Assembly (NCBI GenBank): GCA_016508695.1
Contig: VNKQ01000010.1
Location: forward strand, 558,001 to 622,000
From: Hyphodiscus hymeniophilus
Lineage: Eukaryota > Ascomycota > Leotiomycetes > Helotiales > Hyphodiscaceae
DNA: 64,000 nucleotides
Direction of reading: 5' to 3'
The position numbers were made by a program, and so were the translations under genes. The notes under the pieces were generated by a model, which was not told the origin of the DNA, searched no databases, and saw only the letters and a program-made list of their open reading frames with translations. Positions 30,621 to 42,489 of this stretch are shown piece by piece; positions within the stretch are counted from its first letter, which is position 1, and every line of letters starts with the position of its first letter.

Positions 30621-32389
30621 GTCGGAAGAGGTATTCGATAAAGATAACACGTGATCTCTAAAGCAGGTAGTAGCAGGTAGAAACTTCAAGTGAAGGAAGG
30701 TTGTTGTATTTGCGAAATGTTCAACCAGGAAGCAGTAGACTTCATATACTACTTGCAGACCGAAGACTAGGATTGCCATGATACGTTTACACGAACTGAT
30801 TCTGCTCGACGAGATCTTCCCGCAGACAGTCCCGCCATGTGTCATGAGACAGCATCGTCCCGTGGATAATGTTTGCTGCCACTTGGTCTCCATTGAGAGA
30901 ACTGTAACATGCCAGTACTAAGTTCAGAATGGAGTTTGTAGCATGTGTCTTCTGGGACTCAAGAAGCGCATGAAGTCAACTCCTGAGGTAGCTTATAGTG
31001 CTGTCCAGGGTAATGTCTCCTATCGTTATCCATTCTCATCACTTGAGGACTGAAATCGATGTTAGGACAGACTCATGGGCCTGTCTTCCGCAGGCAACGT
31101 TTCGATTCTCTAGAAACGAGTAGAAGCACATCGAGGACGTGGTCTGACCATCTCGGGACGATCGCGAAGAAAACGTTGTTTGTCTAACACCGTATTGCGG
31201 CTACTTGCCTCAAATGCAGCGGGCGCCATACTTCAGCAGCGTCGGGGAGAGACTACGTAACCACAACGTCTCATCAAATAACCTCCTTGCAATCTCCGGG
31301 ACCTCATCTCTTCAGGTTTGGACGGACAATTCTCGAAGGGAACGTGTCTACTGGTAGCCATAGTGCACACAATCTTGGCAATTAAGACCCTTCCAGGAAC
31401 GGCCAAAAGTTTGTTTCACAAGCTGCGTAAATCCAGCTTGAGCTGCAATAGACTCACGGGAGGAGCTACATTAGCTTCGACATTACGTTGTCGAACAGGA
31501 CTTTGCTTTCCAGTTTTCGATATGAGGCGAGGTCTTCTGGATACAGCCAGTTGTGCAAGCGCAGAAATGCATTCCTTAGCCACTATCGCCACACAATCCG
31601 TCGAACTTATGCCCCTCATTGTAGGAGACTTTTCTTTCAACCCTAGGAGAACATCCATTTGCCCTGTTTGGAATGGCAATTTAGGCATCTTCATATACTT
31701 GTTCAATGACTAGGCGCTCCGCGCGACCATCTTTTCAGGCAATTTAGAACTCGGCTCCACTAGCATGAAGAATATCTGGTTTTGAATGTGAGTCAGGGGC
31801 AGCTGGCGATACAAAGGACTGACCATACCAGACTAGAGCCCCCAAAGGTATGCGATAACAGCTTCGATTCAGAAGCCTTTCGGCGTCCTTAGCCTCGTCA
31901 AGGAAATTGGCGCCCGGATTGTTGAGGCAAAGAACAAACAAGACCATGCCAGCTTCAAATGGTTTCCATCAATTGGGGAATTCTTCGGCGTTAGCGTTTT
32001 ATGGATAAAGCAAGGAGGTGGCTCTGGCATCACAAAGATGCGACCCCTTAGCTACAAGACATCCATAAGATATTGAGGTTGGATGGGACTGAGATCGTGC
32101 AAGGAGCAAGTGTAATGCGGCTACCTTTCAAACTTGACATTTTGATTGGGCTGATTCCAATCGTCATCGATTGCATGGAGACAGCTTTGTGACCTAAGGC
32201 GATATTGGCCGTGTCTACTACTATCTTTCGATTGATCAAGACTAGCCTGTTTACTCCTTCTCGGAGTCTGTACAGTAGACACCATACAAATCGTTCCAAA
32301 ATCCATCATTCAGATGTCCAGTCAGTAACGCCATACAATGCTACGATAGTTCCTATCTGTTCCTGTACATGAAGAACCAACGAAGGCCT
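30621..32389. other. Intergenic region (1.8 kb), no supported gene
   Basis: The first part is the promoter of the secreted-protein gene. Several short frames occur between 31318 and 32309 on both strands, but none has a recognisable domain, convincing splice partners or an ATG start throughout. Possibly a decayed gene. Confidence 0.4.
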
Positions 32390-34834
32390 TCAATAGGCTC
32401 CAGCATCTTTCAGCGCACCAGCAAGTCGTCTGTAATCCCTCAACAGCTCCAGAACCTCGTTAATCCGTAGCTCTCCTGGGTTTTGCAGATCCATGAATCG
32501 CTTAATTGGTGGTGCAATCTTTGGCATCTCTTTTGATTGTAATGACGCTGCCAGATCAGGGAACGCCTACAACATGTCAGTTATGTGACACTTAGAAGTC
32601 ACTGAAGATCTTACAGTCGTCAACTCGGCAACACCGCCATCAGGAATAGGCTTCACAGTCGGCGAAGACGTCGGGCGTCCGAATCCACGGGGAAAGGTCA
32701 TCCCAGCGAATTTATTCATAGGATTCAACGAACTACCCAGAGTGCGCATTGAGTCCACAATAGCCGGACTTGTCGACGACGTTGGAGCAGGAGGAGCATG
32801 AAGTGAAGACGGCGCTTTCTCGGCGCTACTCTCTTCCGCAAAAGCGACTTTTTTGTTGCTGCTGCCAGAGCTTCGAACACTGTCTGTACTGTGATCTCGG
32901 ATCATACTACGCCCGCCGATCATGCTCAACACTTTGTCATCTGGTTTCGAACTCGCGCCCGAGTCGCTGCGCTTCCGCTCACCGACTTCAGGACTATGGA
33001 GCGAGCTTCCGCCACTAGCTGACCCGTCGTCTTCTGGAGGAGGAGTGCTGACTAGTTTCCGAGCATCATCGAGGGTTTTGGGCACGATGATTTCTGAAGC
33101 TTGGCCTGACGTCTCCTCCTGACGCTCTTTGAGCTTACCGAGCAAGAACTTGTAGCTCTCTCCGAGACTGTTGCCAATTGTTTTGAAACTCTGGTCAGCA
33201 GTGTTGAGCACTGCATCACCGGCTGCACCAAGGACGGCGGGAGGCTGAAACATGTCACTGAGCCGACGGTTATGAAGCTGAGTGTTCGGTCGAAGAACAG
33301 AAGGAGATGGGGGAGTCTTTGATATCGTAGGGCTGACAGTTGCCATATTGACAACAGGCGCTGACAATCCTGGCGTCGTTGTAAATACTATGGATTCAGG
33401 TCGATCTGACTTCGGGGTATTTGGTCGACTGTTGGATTTGACAGGACCAGAGGCTACTTCGTCCGCTCTGAGACTTGCAAGATCAACAGTCTCTAGGAAT
33501 GTAATAGCTGCCTCCAGATTCGTTAGACAATATGCCGCTTCTCCGTCAATCTTACTCTCATTACGAAATCTTTGTATGAAATACAGGTTGCTGATGACAT
33601 CGATGCCTTCCGGAGGAGATGTAATGAGTGTATATATCAGCATTGGCATGATTTCGTCCGCTGAGGATGATGGATGGAAGTGAGATAGGGTGTCCACAAT
33701 GCTCTTGTGGGCTGCTTTGAGATGCTGGAGTTTGCCCAGTGGGTATCTCTCGTCATTCATAGCGATCAATTCGTTCCTAGCCTCTTGAAGCCATTCTCGA
33801 ACTTCTCTCTCCTTGTTCTCGTTTGCATCTGGATTTTTATTGGAGTCCTGACCCAGATCGACTCCCAAATCTGTCAAACCAATGCCAACCACCGAAAGAG
33901 CTGCCGTTTTCGACCGTAGTTTTTCATCCTGCGCTTCATCTTGCGTGCTTCTGTGCCTCCATATCCTGCTATAGACTCCTTCACAAACTCTCCTCTCAAC
34001 TGCTTCTTCTAATGCCACTCGTTTATGCTCCAGGACTTTTCGTGCCCGCTTGCGATCCGCAATTTCCTGGGTGGTTAACATCTGCTGTTCCGAGTCCTTC
34101 TTTTCAGGTGGTATCTTCGGTCGGTCCTTGCTTATAGAAACTGCCTTTGCCCTCAATTTGCTCGCCTTTGATGAAAGAGAGGACATTGAGGGAGAGGGTG
34201 AGCCTTCTCGGTGCTGGCGAGAGGATAAGGCAGAGATGTGAGTGTTGATATGTGTAGCTGCAACAGTGTAGAAGTCTTGGAACAGACCAGAAAGCTTGTC
34301 GACAGAAGGGGGAGTTGGATGGACTTTAGCGGATAAAGAATCGATGAAACTGTGAAGGGTCAGAACGCAAGGACTCCGGATTTGAGATACGACTTACCTA
34401 TCTGTTAAGCTGACAAGTTCTATTGGAAGCTCGTCAAAGTCTGCGGGCAATTTTCCAGCAACATCGTTGCCAAATCCCGATTCTCCTTCATCTTCGGGGC
34501 TTTTCTCAAAAGCATCTAACGTTGGTTTTCTGCCATCTCTGGCGATAATCTTGTCAGACATGACTCCTGCGGGTATCACTCCATTCTGTAAAGTACTGGC
34601 TCGTTTATCTCGAGTTGTTCGATCTGGGCTGGCCGGTTCTAATTTGGAGAAGGATTTGGAAGCGTGTATTGGGCGGGGACGTTGGCTCTCATTCATTCGA
34701 CCCTTAGAAGATGCCATGAAATCTGGAAACTTGAGCATTATCTTGTCAGCAATTGCATGTATTTTCTCTCGTAGAGATGAAGGGGATGAAAGAGGATATA
34801 TACTTGTGATATGCTGGTACGGTGTTGGTCGCAT
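32390..34834 (-). CDS. VPS9-domain protein, Rab5-type guanine nucleotide exchange factor
   Basis: Exons 34834-34398, 34349-32615 and 32566-32390, each intron 48 nt (GTAAGT...CACAG; GTAAGA...TTGTAG). The product is 782 aa. The VPS9 domain is seen at ~300-430: LQHLKAAHKSIVDTLSHF, SADEIMPMLIYTLI, NLYFIQRFRNE and EAAYCLTNLEAAITFLETVD, the helical face that opens Rab5/Vps21 GTPases on endosomes. The N-terminal ~150 residues have conserved-looking helices (EKIHAIADKIMLKFPDFMA). The C-terminal ~350 residues are Ser/Pro-rich and disordered until a final helix (FPDLAASLQSKEMPKIAPP, NEVLELLRDYRRLAGALKD) that exists only after splicing the last intron. The domain order resembles Vps9/Muk1-type fungal GEFs. 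Divergent from ATG15, with 471 bp between the starts. Confidence 0.88.
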
Positions 34835-35305
34835 GAAGTGCACCACGTCTCGAAACTCTAATCAGGCCGGGGTTGGTAGGTAAACGAAGGTGGAAAATTG
34901 GAGAACGGAAGGAAATTATGGAGAAAGCAAGGAATCATATAAAAGCTACATGACCACAGGGAAATGCAGCAGAAGACGAAGACGAGGACAATGTGAAGGG
35001 GGTATTATCGCTGTGGACTGAAAGTGTCACCGCAGGTACCGGACGAAGTCAGAGTGAGCGAACGTGACGGCAGTAAATGACGCGGAGCCTGCGTCTATAA
35101 AGATATGGCGTCTGTGTATCAAGATCTTGCGTCAAGACCAATCAAATAGCCAGAGTGGGTCGGCGTTTCGGAGCACATGACGGTGATACGTGAATGATCA
35201 ATGTTTGGGTCGCATGAGGACATGGACTTGCACTATTCATAGTTTCCCATCGGGTTTCGTTGTTCCCCTCTCTTTTGTCTACTATTGCCAAAAACTTCTC
35301 TCGAG
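34835..35305. promoter_or_regulatory. Divergent promoter between the VPS9 gene and ATG15
   Basis: Contains both start regions. No specific regulatory motif can be assigned. An open frame extends 5' of the VPS9 ATG for nine codons and ends at a stop. Confidence 0.4.
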
Positions 35306-37388
35306 ATGGTACCACATCGGCATCGTTCTTCAATATGCTATTCTGCCGGCAGAGTCACTGCGAAACTTCTCTTATCGTTCCTCGCCGCCTCTGCTGCCTC
35401 CGCATCGTCATATCAACAACATCAGCCTCTTCCCCTGTTACCACCCTTTCCTGGGCCAGACTCCCAAAATCCGTCAAATAATGAGCATCTTTTTGTAAGG
35501 CTCAACAAAATACTTACGGAATAAGCATATGCTAATGGGACTAATATAGACCCTACGGCATGTTGTCCACCATGGCGTCGAAGATCAAACCATACACAAG
35601 AGACTAGATGTCTCGCATCCAGGCTCGACTATGTGGATGGAATCCGAGGATGGCGAAATAGAGAAGGATGTACGGCCACTGCGCGTACGAAGTGCTCGTA
35701 CGCAAATCCAACGTTTAAAAGACAGACGCCCCTTCGTGGTGGATCCCATGGTCGCTGCAGCTCGAGAGGAAGGAGGATACTGGGCTTTGTCTCCCTCGGC
35801 ATGGACTATAGATAGTTTGGCGGGACCGGATGTGACGGATAAGGAGACAATCATTACATTTGCTCAAATGGCAGCGAATTCCTACGTCGAAACCCCAGAA
35901 ACGGGGGACTGGAAGGATGTCAACGGAGGATACAACAGGACTGATGATACTGGTTTTGGCTGGGATAGTGATGGGCTTCGAGGGTACTTGTACATGGACG
36001 AGACCAACTCGACGATTGTTATAGGTCTGAAAGGAACCACTCTAGCCGTGTGGGACGGAGAGGGTACAACAACAAACGACAAGGAGAACGACAACCTTTT
36101 CTTCAGCTGTTGCTGTGGGCAACAAGGAAGTTCTTTCGCCCGCCAAGTCTGCGACTGCGCAACAGGCACATATACATGCAATCTTACTTGTCTCAAGAAG
36201 AGCTTGACGAAGGAGAATCGATACTACGCAGCCGCGCGATACCTTTTCAACAACGTCACAGAACTTTACCCTAATGCGAATGTATGGATGTCCGGGCATT
36301 CTCTCGGAGGCTCTCTCAGTGCCATGATTGGATTGACGTATGGGGTACCAGTCCTTACTTTTCAAGCCGTCCCTGATGCGCTACCTTCGAGTCGATTAGG
36401 ACTTCCTATCCCTCCGGGCGTAGATCCTACACGGCCTGGACAGCGCGATTATACCGGTGCATATCACTTTGGCCATACTGCGGATCCGATATATATGGGA
36501 ACCTGCAATGGAGCCACTGCGACATGCTCTTACGCCGGCTATGCACTGGAGAGTGCCTGCCACTCTGGAAGAGAGTGTGTCTATGATGTTGTCAAAGACA
36601 ACGGTACCAGGGTCTCAGTTATTACTCATCGAATTGTCAGGGTCATTGCGGACGTTATCAAGACCTATGAATCAGTGCCTGAGTGTAAATTTACACCTGA
36701 GTGTTACGATTGCCCACTATGGAAGGAAGTGGATGGCAATAGCTCTACTACAACTTCGTCGACGTCGAGCTACACAAAAACCAGAACACGAACGTCGACT
36801 TGCAAAACGCCTGGATGGTGGGGATGTTTAGATGAATCGACCACTTCCGGAGTTACCAGCACGAGTTCAACAACAACTACCACATCGACATCAACTTGCA
36901 AGACCCCAGGGTGGTTTGGTTGCAATGATGAGATTACTACCACCACCAGCAAAATTAGCACGCCCAATCATTCAACACCAACGAAAACTTCCACGCCAAC
37001 CACTTCAAGTTGTGAGACTCCTGGTTGGTTCGGATGCCATGATCCAACAACTTCCCCAAGTCAATCTGCCCCAACATCGACAGTCTGCCAGACTCCAGGA
37101 TTTTTCTTTGGTTGTCATGACGAGACAAGCTCTCAGACTAAATCTCATCCGATTACCTTACCACCAAGCCTGCCACCGCCAACGGCGACGAGTACTCCAA
37201 CAACTAGTCATTCATGCTCGTCGTGGGAATGGTTTGGGCTCATTTGTGTGGATCCATCTCCTACAACAACTCCCACCTCGACACCAACAGATGCTCCGCC
37301 GGGTGAGTCGCATTGTCTGAAACGAAGTTGGTTTGGGTGGTGCAACGAGTGGTCAAATAGCAGTAGAACACTCAAGGAAGAGATATAG
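35306..37388 (+). CDS. ATG15: ATG15 vacuolar phospholipase (autophagic body lipase)
   Basis: Exons 35306-35494 and 35550-37388, 55-nt intron (GTAAGG...ATATAG), 675 aa. ATG at 35306; the open frame before it starts with no ATG. Residues ~20-35 (AKLLLSFLAASAASAS) are the signal anchor of this type II membrane protein, which is delivered to the vacuole and breaks autophagic body membranes. The lipase core follows: FTLRHVVHHG, FAQMAANSYVETP, GLRGYLYMDETNSTIVIGLK, the nucleophile elbow MSGHSLGGSLS (Ser314), FGHTADPI (Asp) and SVITHRIVRVI (His). Conserved cysteine clusters (FFSCCCGQQ, CDCATGTYTCNLTC) match the family. The last ~180 residues are a Thr/Ser/Pro-rich linker carrying six cysteine-tryptophan repeats of the form C-x(3)-PGW-[WF]-G-C. 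Confidence 0.94.
36798..37355 (+). repeat. Six degenerate CxxPGWFGC repeats in the ATG15 C-terminus
   Basis: In the ATG15 protein the units read CKTPGWWGC, CKTPGWFGC, CETPGWFGC, CQTPGFFFGC, CSSWEWFGLIC and CLKRSWFGWC, separated by Thr/Ser/Pro linkers of 20-45 residues. The first four are close copies, the last two diverged. Confidence 0.75.
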
Positions 37389-38000
37389 AATGTATTATGA
37401 TTAATTTAGGAGTGGCATTCGGGCATGGCCGGTGATAGCATATTGGCGTTTTGGGTTTGACATAAGCATCGGTCCAGGGTCAGGAGTATAGCAGCATATA
37501 ACGAGGATTGAATGAATCTCAATACCATTGGCGTTTCTCCCATGGTGCAATATTGTCAAACCCGAGGAATTGCGCCTTATCACGAGTTTGAGGCTGAGCG
37601 GCAAGCGCCCATACGGTAATTTTGCCTTTCTTTCAGGTCTGACCAAAATCAGATGACTATCCATAGTATTATTGGTCTTGAGGAACTTCAGAACATTCCC
37701 AAATACCTGGCTCCACGATTGGTTGCGAGCATATCACCCGGGACGAGATGGACCTGCAGGAAGGATGTAATCTCAAGAGTCGGCGTTGGGAGAGGTCTTG
37801 ACCAAACAATTGCCAGGTCCGGGCCTATGTAAGTTATTGGTTTTCGAGATTACATTTTACCTTAACTTAGGCCTTGACAAGTTGACAGGTGGTCTTCCAC
37901 CACAAGCGTGCTGGCAAGTCTGATCTGTAAAGATGCCGTGAGAATGATCTATTGCTGGACAACACAAACTCCAATGTAGGAGTACTAGGTGTAAACTGGC
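37389..38000. other. Convergent intergenic region
   Basis: 3' UTR space of ATG15 (plus) and the RTA1-like gene (minus). No additional gene supported. Confidence 0.5.
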
Positions 38001-39069
38001 TTACTTCTTTACATTTGTAGACTTTTCTCGTTCATTACTTCCACTTCCTACTATTGGCCAATCATCTGGCTTCAGCCAGAATTTCTCGTGTCCCGTTCCA
38101 GCCACATCAAACAGATCAATGAACGTCATCCAAGAAGATCTTTTCTCTATCCATCCAGGGCCGGAGCGCTCGATCTTTTCGGAATCGAGATAGCAGTTTG
38201 TGTTGCGGGGCAGCAGTCTGCCGGGATGCATGAAGTTGAGCCAGAATGTATAAAGAACCATCGGTGCGGCTTCAAACGCGTAAAGAAACCACTCGTGCCT
38301 AAGCACATTATTGCAGGTACTTTTACAAGTCGTCGAATCAAGAGCTTGTTTGACGGCGAATCCTTCCACCGCGCGACAGACACAGCGTAGCAGAACAAGT
38401 GTTGAAGTCCCATAAAGCATAATGCAAACATTCCGCACGTTCTTGGTGAGCATGTTAGCCACGGCAGTGCGATAGTGCATCAAGGCCACCATAGTTATGA
38501 ATAAAGTCTCTACCACAGCTTGCAGTATAAGGCCAACGATGACTAGGTTCTGGCCGCTTCGCAACTTCTCCTGGTCGCCTTTTGCAGTGGATTGTTTCGC
38601 CGCGCCGGCGGCTGTTAAACCTTCAACTGCGGCCCCGAGGTAGATGAAGAAGTAGATGACGCGGCTAGGATTGAGGGGCGCGTGCATTGGAAGATAATGC
38701 ATGAGACGGCCAAGGATGTTGTATTCGGCTGCTGAGTATATTGGAGGACCGCAAAGGATGAGGACGTATTGTGCGCTATAAAATGCTAGGTTCGCCGTAT
38801 GGTACGATGAGACGGTGCGCATAATCCAACCCGACATGAAAACTAGACCTCCCAGATCATGAAGAATGTTACTCTCCAGAAACGATATTGGCTAAGAGTG
38901 AAGGTTAGCTTTTGGAAGGCGGGAGCAATAGGGGAGGAACTTAGGTGACTGACAAGTTTTGAACAATCTGTAATAGCCAAGAGATCCCGATCAATGCAGC
39001 AAAGACAATTGGGAGTGCATGGCTTGGAGCATATGCATAGTAGCTGACTAGATTGTCTGTTACGGTCAT
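38001..39069 (-). CDS. RTA1-like seven-helix membrane protein, frame broken by one base in this sequence
   Basis: Exon 1 is 39069-38954, a 62-nt intron (GTCAGT...CTCTTAG) follows, and exon 2 is 38891-38001. Reading across exon 2 needs one added G at the run 38851-38853, after which the frame is open to the stop (335 aa). Without it the frame hits TAG eight bases later. Features: FAALIGISWLLQIVQN, YRFWRVTFFMIW, LVFMSGWIMRTVSSYHTANL, LILCGPPIYSAAEYNILGRL, VIYFFIYLGAAVEGLTAAG, and later helices ending with the RTA1-type APMVLYTFWLNFMHPG. RTA1-family proteins (lipid-translocating exporter superfamily) are linked to resistance to membrane-active compounds; the physiological substrate is mostly unknown. 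The tail (SGPGWIEKRSSWMTFIDL) is cytosolic. Confidence 0.82.
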
Positions 39070-40455
39070 CTTTGCGATCGAGAGTGGGTTCAGTTGTGAG
39101 TGAAAGTTAAAATTCCATGACAGTATGGGGTGTGAGAGAGAGAGAAGATGTTTATATGACACTGAATTGTATGGCAGCCTTTACAATTCCATGCACCAGT
39201 ATGTACGATTGTCGACGAGCGGCGCAAGCCACTGGAAACAGTTAGCAGCGTACTCAAGTAGCAGGCTGAATCAAACTCCAGCCATGCGGGATCATGTATG
39301 TACCGGTAGCGAATAGCGAGGCCTTGAGATGTGGAAGCTCCATAGTAAAACCTGAGAAGTTACTGCCGCAGCAATAGAATTGGTCAATCTCCACGAGAAG
39401 CACAAACGATTGAATGGCACAGAGAAATCGGTAGGTAAAACCTTAGAGCGCTGGATAGAGCCATATAGAGTTAGCGTCTCATCTATACGATCCAATTGGC
39501 TTGGAGAATAGCCTCGCTTACCTCCTGTCGGAATGACTTCGCCCATCAACAAGGCGCAAATACGTGACAAGTCATCAGGTAAAATGCCTTTTAGACGTCG
39601 AACGCCTTCTTCAGTAGTTCTTGAGTGCTTCCAAGTAGCAGCGTCTTGTGCAGTCACCGTTTCTTAGCTCGATCGAGTGTCATGAGCCGCTGATGACCCT
39701 TAGAGACGCTGGGCTCAATGCTGCGGAATTTCGACGTCAAATCTCAACTGTGGCTATGTCAGGTGTGCAACCTGGACGATCTTGTGAAGGGTGTCCGAGA
39801 CAGGAGAAGAAGGTGCAAGTACCGAACCTGGCATGCGACGAGAAAACAATTTCATAGTCGCACTGCACTCGTCTCCAAATGATGTGTGCCGGACCTGGAA
39901 ATTGAAGATTCTAATTCAAGTAAGAAAGTTGCTTCACGGGAACTGGGAGAAGATGTCCCTAAGGTGGAAGCCTTTGAAATTCAGTACAGAACCCCCATTC
40001 TAGCAGAAGTACGCTTCACGCCGACTACCCCAGACTCACACTGAAGGTACTACTGTGATAGTATAGCTACTCAGAGCTTTCACTGCCTGTGTTTCTTCGA
40101 TTCGGTATTTCCCGCATGCGTCAGTAGCTTTCAAAAACTTGTCGAGTTGATGTCGTGCCGTGATAGTTCCTCAGAGTCATTATTTTCAATTTCCCTCCCT
40201 CCAGACATGTACGAATGCAACTGCGCTTCCATAGTATCGAGTCAAGAGGGGGAAACGTCGTGACTTCTATTGTCTTTCCAAGGAATGTCGGAGGCAACCA
40301 TCATCCTTTCAAAATTCATGGCATCGTATCGGACAGCCCACCTGTACTCAACACCGCAGCCACTAGGCATTATGGCTAATGGTTGATGTCGACGTACACA
40401 ATACACCGTCTGCAGCTCGTACGACATGCCAGACTTTTGTCATTTATCTCATACA
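39070..40455. other. Intergenic region (1.4 kb), no supported gene
   Basis: Starts with the promoter of the RTA1-like gene. Between 39292 and 39660 a minus-strand frame (RRLKGILPDDLSRICALLMG) could be the end of a decayed gene, with a splice-like GTAAGC near 39521. No domain is recognisable, and upstream continuation is missing. Confidence 0.35.
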
Positions 40456-41372
40456 TTATTTGTCCGTCCACTCGGCCTTCTTCTTTTCTGCGAAGGCCTT
40501 CATGCCAATCTTCTGGTCTTCGCTTCCAAATAGACTGTGGAACACCCTCCTCTCAAACTCTACCCCATCCCTAATTCCCAGATCCTGACTCTTATTCACA
40601 ACTTCCTTCCCTGCCATAACAGCCACTTTACTGTACCCCGCAATCGTCTCCGCCGTCTTGAGACTCCCCTCCATCAACTCCTCCCAACTCCCAAAGCACC
40701 TCGCAGCCACACCCCACTCATATGCCTCCCTCCCACTAAAGCCTTTCCCCGTTAATACGAGCTCCATAGCCCGGCTCTTCCCCACCGCCCTCGACAATCT
40801 CTGGCTTCCACCTGCGCCCGGTATCGTTCCGAGTTTGATTTCTGGCTGTCCGAAATTGGCAGTCTCGGTGCAATATAGGATATCACACATGAGAGCTAAC
40901 TCGCAGCCTCCTCCCAAAGCATGGCCGGACACGGCGGCGATTATGGGCTTCTTTATGGCAGTGGTAAGAGAAGACCACGATTCTATAAAAGAGGTTGTGT
41001 AAGCTTCTGAGAACGTCAGAGGGGCCATCTCTTTTATGTCGGCGCCAGCTGCGAAGGCCTTCTGGGAGCCGGTCAGGAGGATGGTTCGAATTGTGGGGGA
41101 GCGGTCGAAGGAGAGGAGGGCGGTGTTGAGTTCGGTTATTAAAGGAGTCGAGAGAGCATTGAGAGCTTTCGGGCGGTTGAGCGTTACTGTGAGGTGTTAA
41201 TTGCAGTTTGGATATAGGTGGAGGAAGTGGTGGTACTTTGTCCAACTCCTGGTCGAGGTTCCGAAGTCTCGATGAATTCATAGCTTGCTGGTGCGGAATA
41301 GGATCGATATGCGGGAAGTGTTTGTTTGGAAAATCGGGAGGCAATTGGCCTCATTGCTCTGAAGGTGTTCAT
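40456..41372 (-). CDS. Mitochondrial enoyl-CoA hydratase (crotonase family)
   Basis: Exons 41372-41237 and 41186-40456, 50-nt intron (GTACCA...CACAG), 288 aa. The N-terminus MNTFRAMRPIASRFSKQ is Arg-rich and lacks acids, as a mitochondrial presequence should. The crotonase fold follows: ITLNRPKALNALST, FAAGADIKEM (oxyanion NH), SGHALGGGCELALMCDI (second oxyanion NH and the first catalytic Glu), and GQPEIKLGTIPGAGGSQRL (second catalytic Glu). The closing helix (FAEKKKAEWTDK) matches ECHS1-type short-chain hydratases of beta-oxidation. The C-terminus is not a peroxisomal SKL signal. Divergent from RER1. Confidence 0.92.
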
Positions 41373-41722
41373 TTTGGAGGATAGAGTGTTTGGAGTCTTG
41401 TAGAATGAACAAATAGGACTTCCTAAATGTATGAAGACCAAGACCAGCTTGACTAACCTTCGAGGGGCCGATCCAAAGCGCCAACAACCTCGGAAGCTGT
41501 AGCTGCCCTTGATGTCGGCCCATCGGCCGCATCACGTGCGACACGCACCCCTGGCAACGCCTTCCAGAAATTGATGAAAGGTGGTGTCTCGAGAAGTTCA
41601 ACATTTTGAAGCTCCTTTTGCGCGCCACGTCGACTTAGCTCCCTCACAGCTTCCACTGCGCAGTCATCACAGGACAAATCCCAGCCGAGACAGATATAAC
41701 GTGGACAAGGAGCGTCGCCATC
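41373..41722. promoter_or_regulatory. Divergent promoter between enoyl-CoA hydratase and RER1
   Basis: 350 bp between the two start codons. It must contain both promoters. No motif assigned. Confidence 0.4.
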
Positions 41723-42489
41723 ATGGACTCAATGGAGCCTGAGCAAACCCCTTTCGCGGCTGTGAGCGCGCAAACCTCAAAGGTCTCAAGGGTAAGTGAA
41801 ATGCACCTGCTGGCACAACCGCATCCAGTGCTGGATTGAGGCGAATGGGTGCTGATAGTGAACCCCAGCAATACCAAGCATGGCTTGACAAATCGACACC
41901 CTACACTCCCTACAGATGGTTGGGAACCGCTGGGCTATTGATGGTCTTCTTCATCAGAATATTCGTCGCGCAAGGGTGGTATATCGGTATGCTCTCGTCA
42001 CAACAGTGTCAAACTGGACAATCAATTGACGTGCAAACTCAGTGGCATACTCCCTTGGAATCTACCTCCTGAACCTCTTCCTCGCGTTCCTGCAACCAAA
42101 ATTCGACCCAAGCAACGAAGCAGTAGACAATGAGATGGAAGACGGAGCTGCGGGTGGACTACCCACAAAGCAAGACGAGGAGTTTCGGCCCTTCATTCGC
42201 CGTCTTCCCGAGTTCAAGTTCTGGTATTCGGCTACGAGAGCAATTACCATTGGTTTCTTCTGCACATGGTTCTCAATCTTCGATGTCCCGGTTTTCTGGC
42301 CTGTGTTGGTGGTTTACTGGTTGATTTTGTTTGCGTTGACGAGTGAGTCTCTTCCCTTATGAAAGTAGGGTAAATGAGGAGAAATTTGCTAATTGGGAGG
42401 CAGTGCGGAGACAAATTCAACATATGATCAAATACCGATATGTTCCCTTCTCATTCGGGAAGGCGAAATACACCAAAAATAGCTCTTGA
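41723..42489 (+). CDS. RER1: RER1, Golgi-to-ER retrieval receptor
   Basis: Four exons: 41723-41791, 41869-41986, 42043-42342 and 42404-42489. Introns of 77, 56 and 61 nt all have GT-AG ends, and the product is 190 aa (yeast Rer1 is 188). Conserved stretches: YQAWLDKSTPYTPYRWLGTA, VAYSLGIYLLNLFLAFLQPK, FDPSNEAVDNEMEDG, RPFIRRLPEFKFWYSATRA, FDVPVFWPVLVVYWLILFA, and RRQIQHMIKYRYVPFSFGK. Four membrane helices are evident. Rer1 sits in the cis-Golgi and returns ER membrane proteins in COPI vesicles; the basic tail near the C-terminus is the coatomer-binding region. Confidence 0.96.

Noticed and set aside
31318..32309. Short frames on both strands in the 1.8-kb spacer
   Set aside because: No domain, non-ATG starts for the longest, and no consistent splicing. 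Perhaps a decayed gene, but not supportable.
39292..39657. 121-codon minus-strand frame near the RTA1-like promoter
   Set aside because: Starts at GTG, has a splice-like donor that leads to an immediate stop, and no upstream exon could be found.
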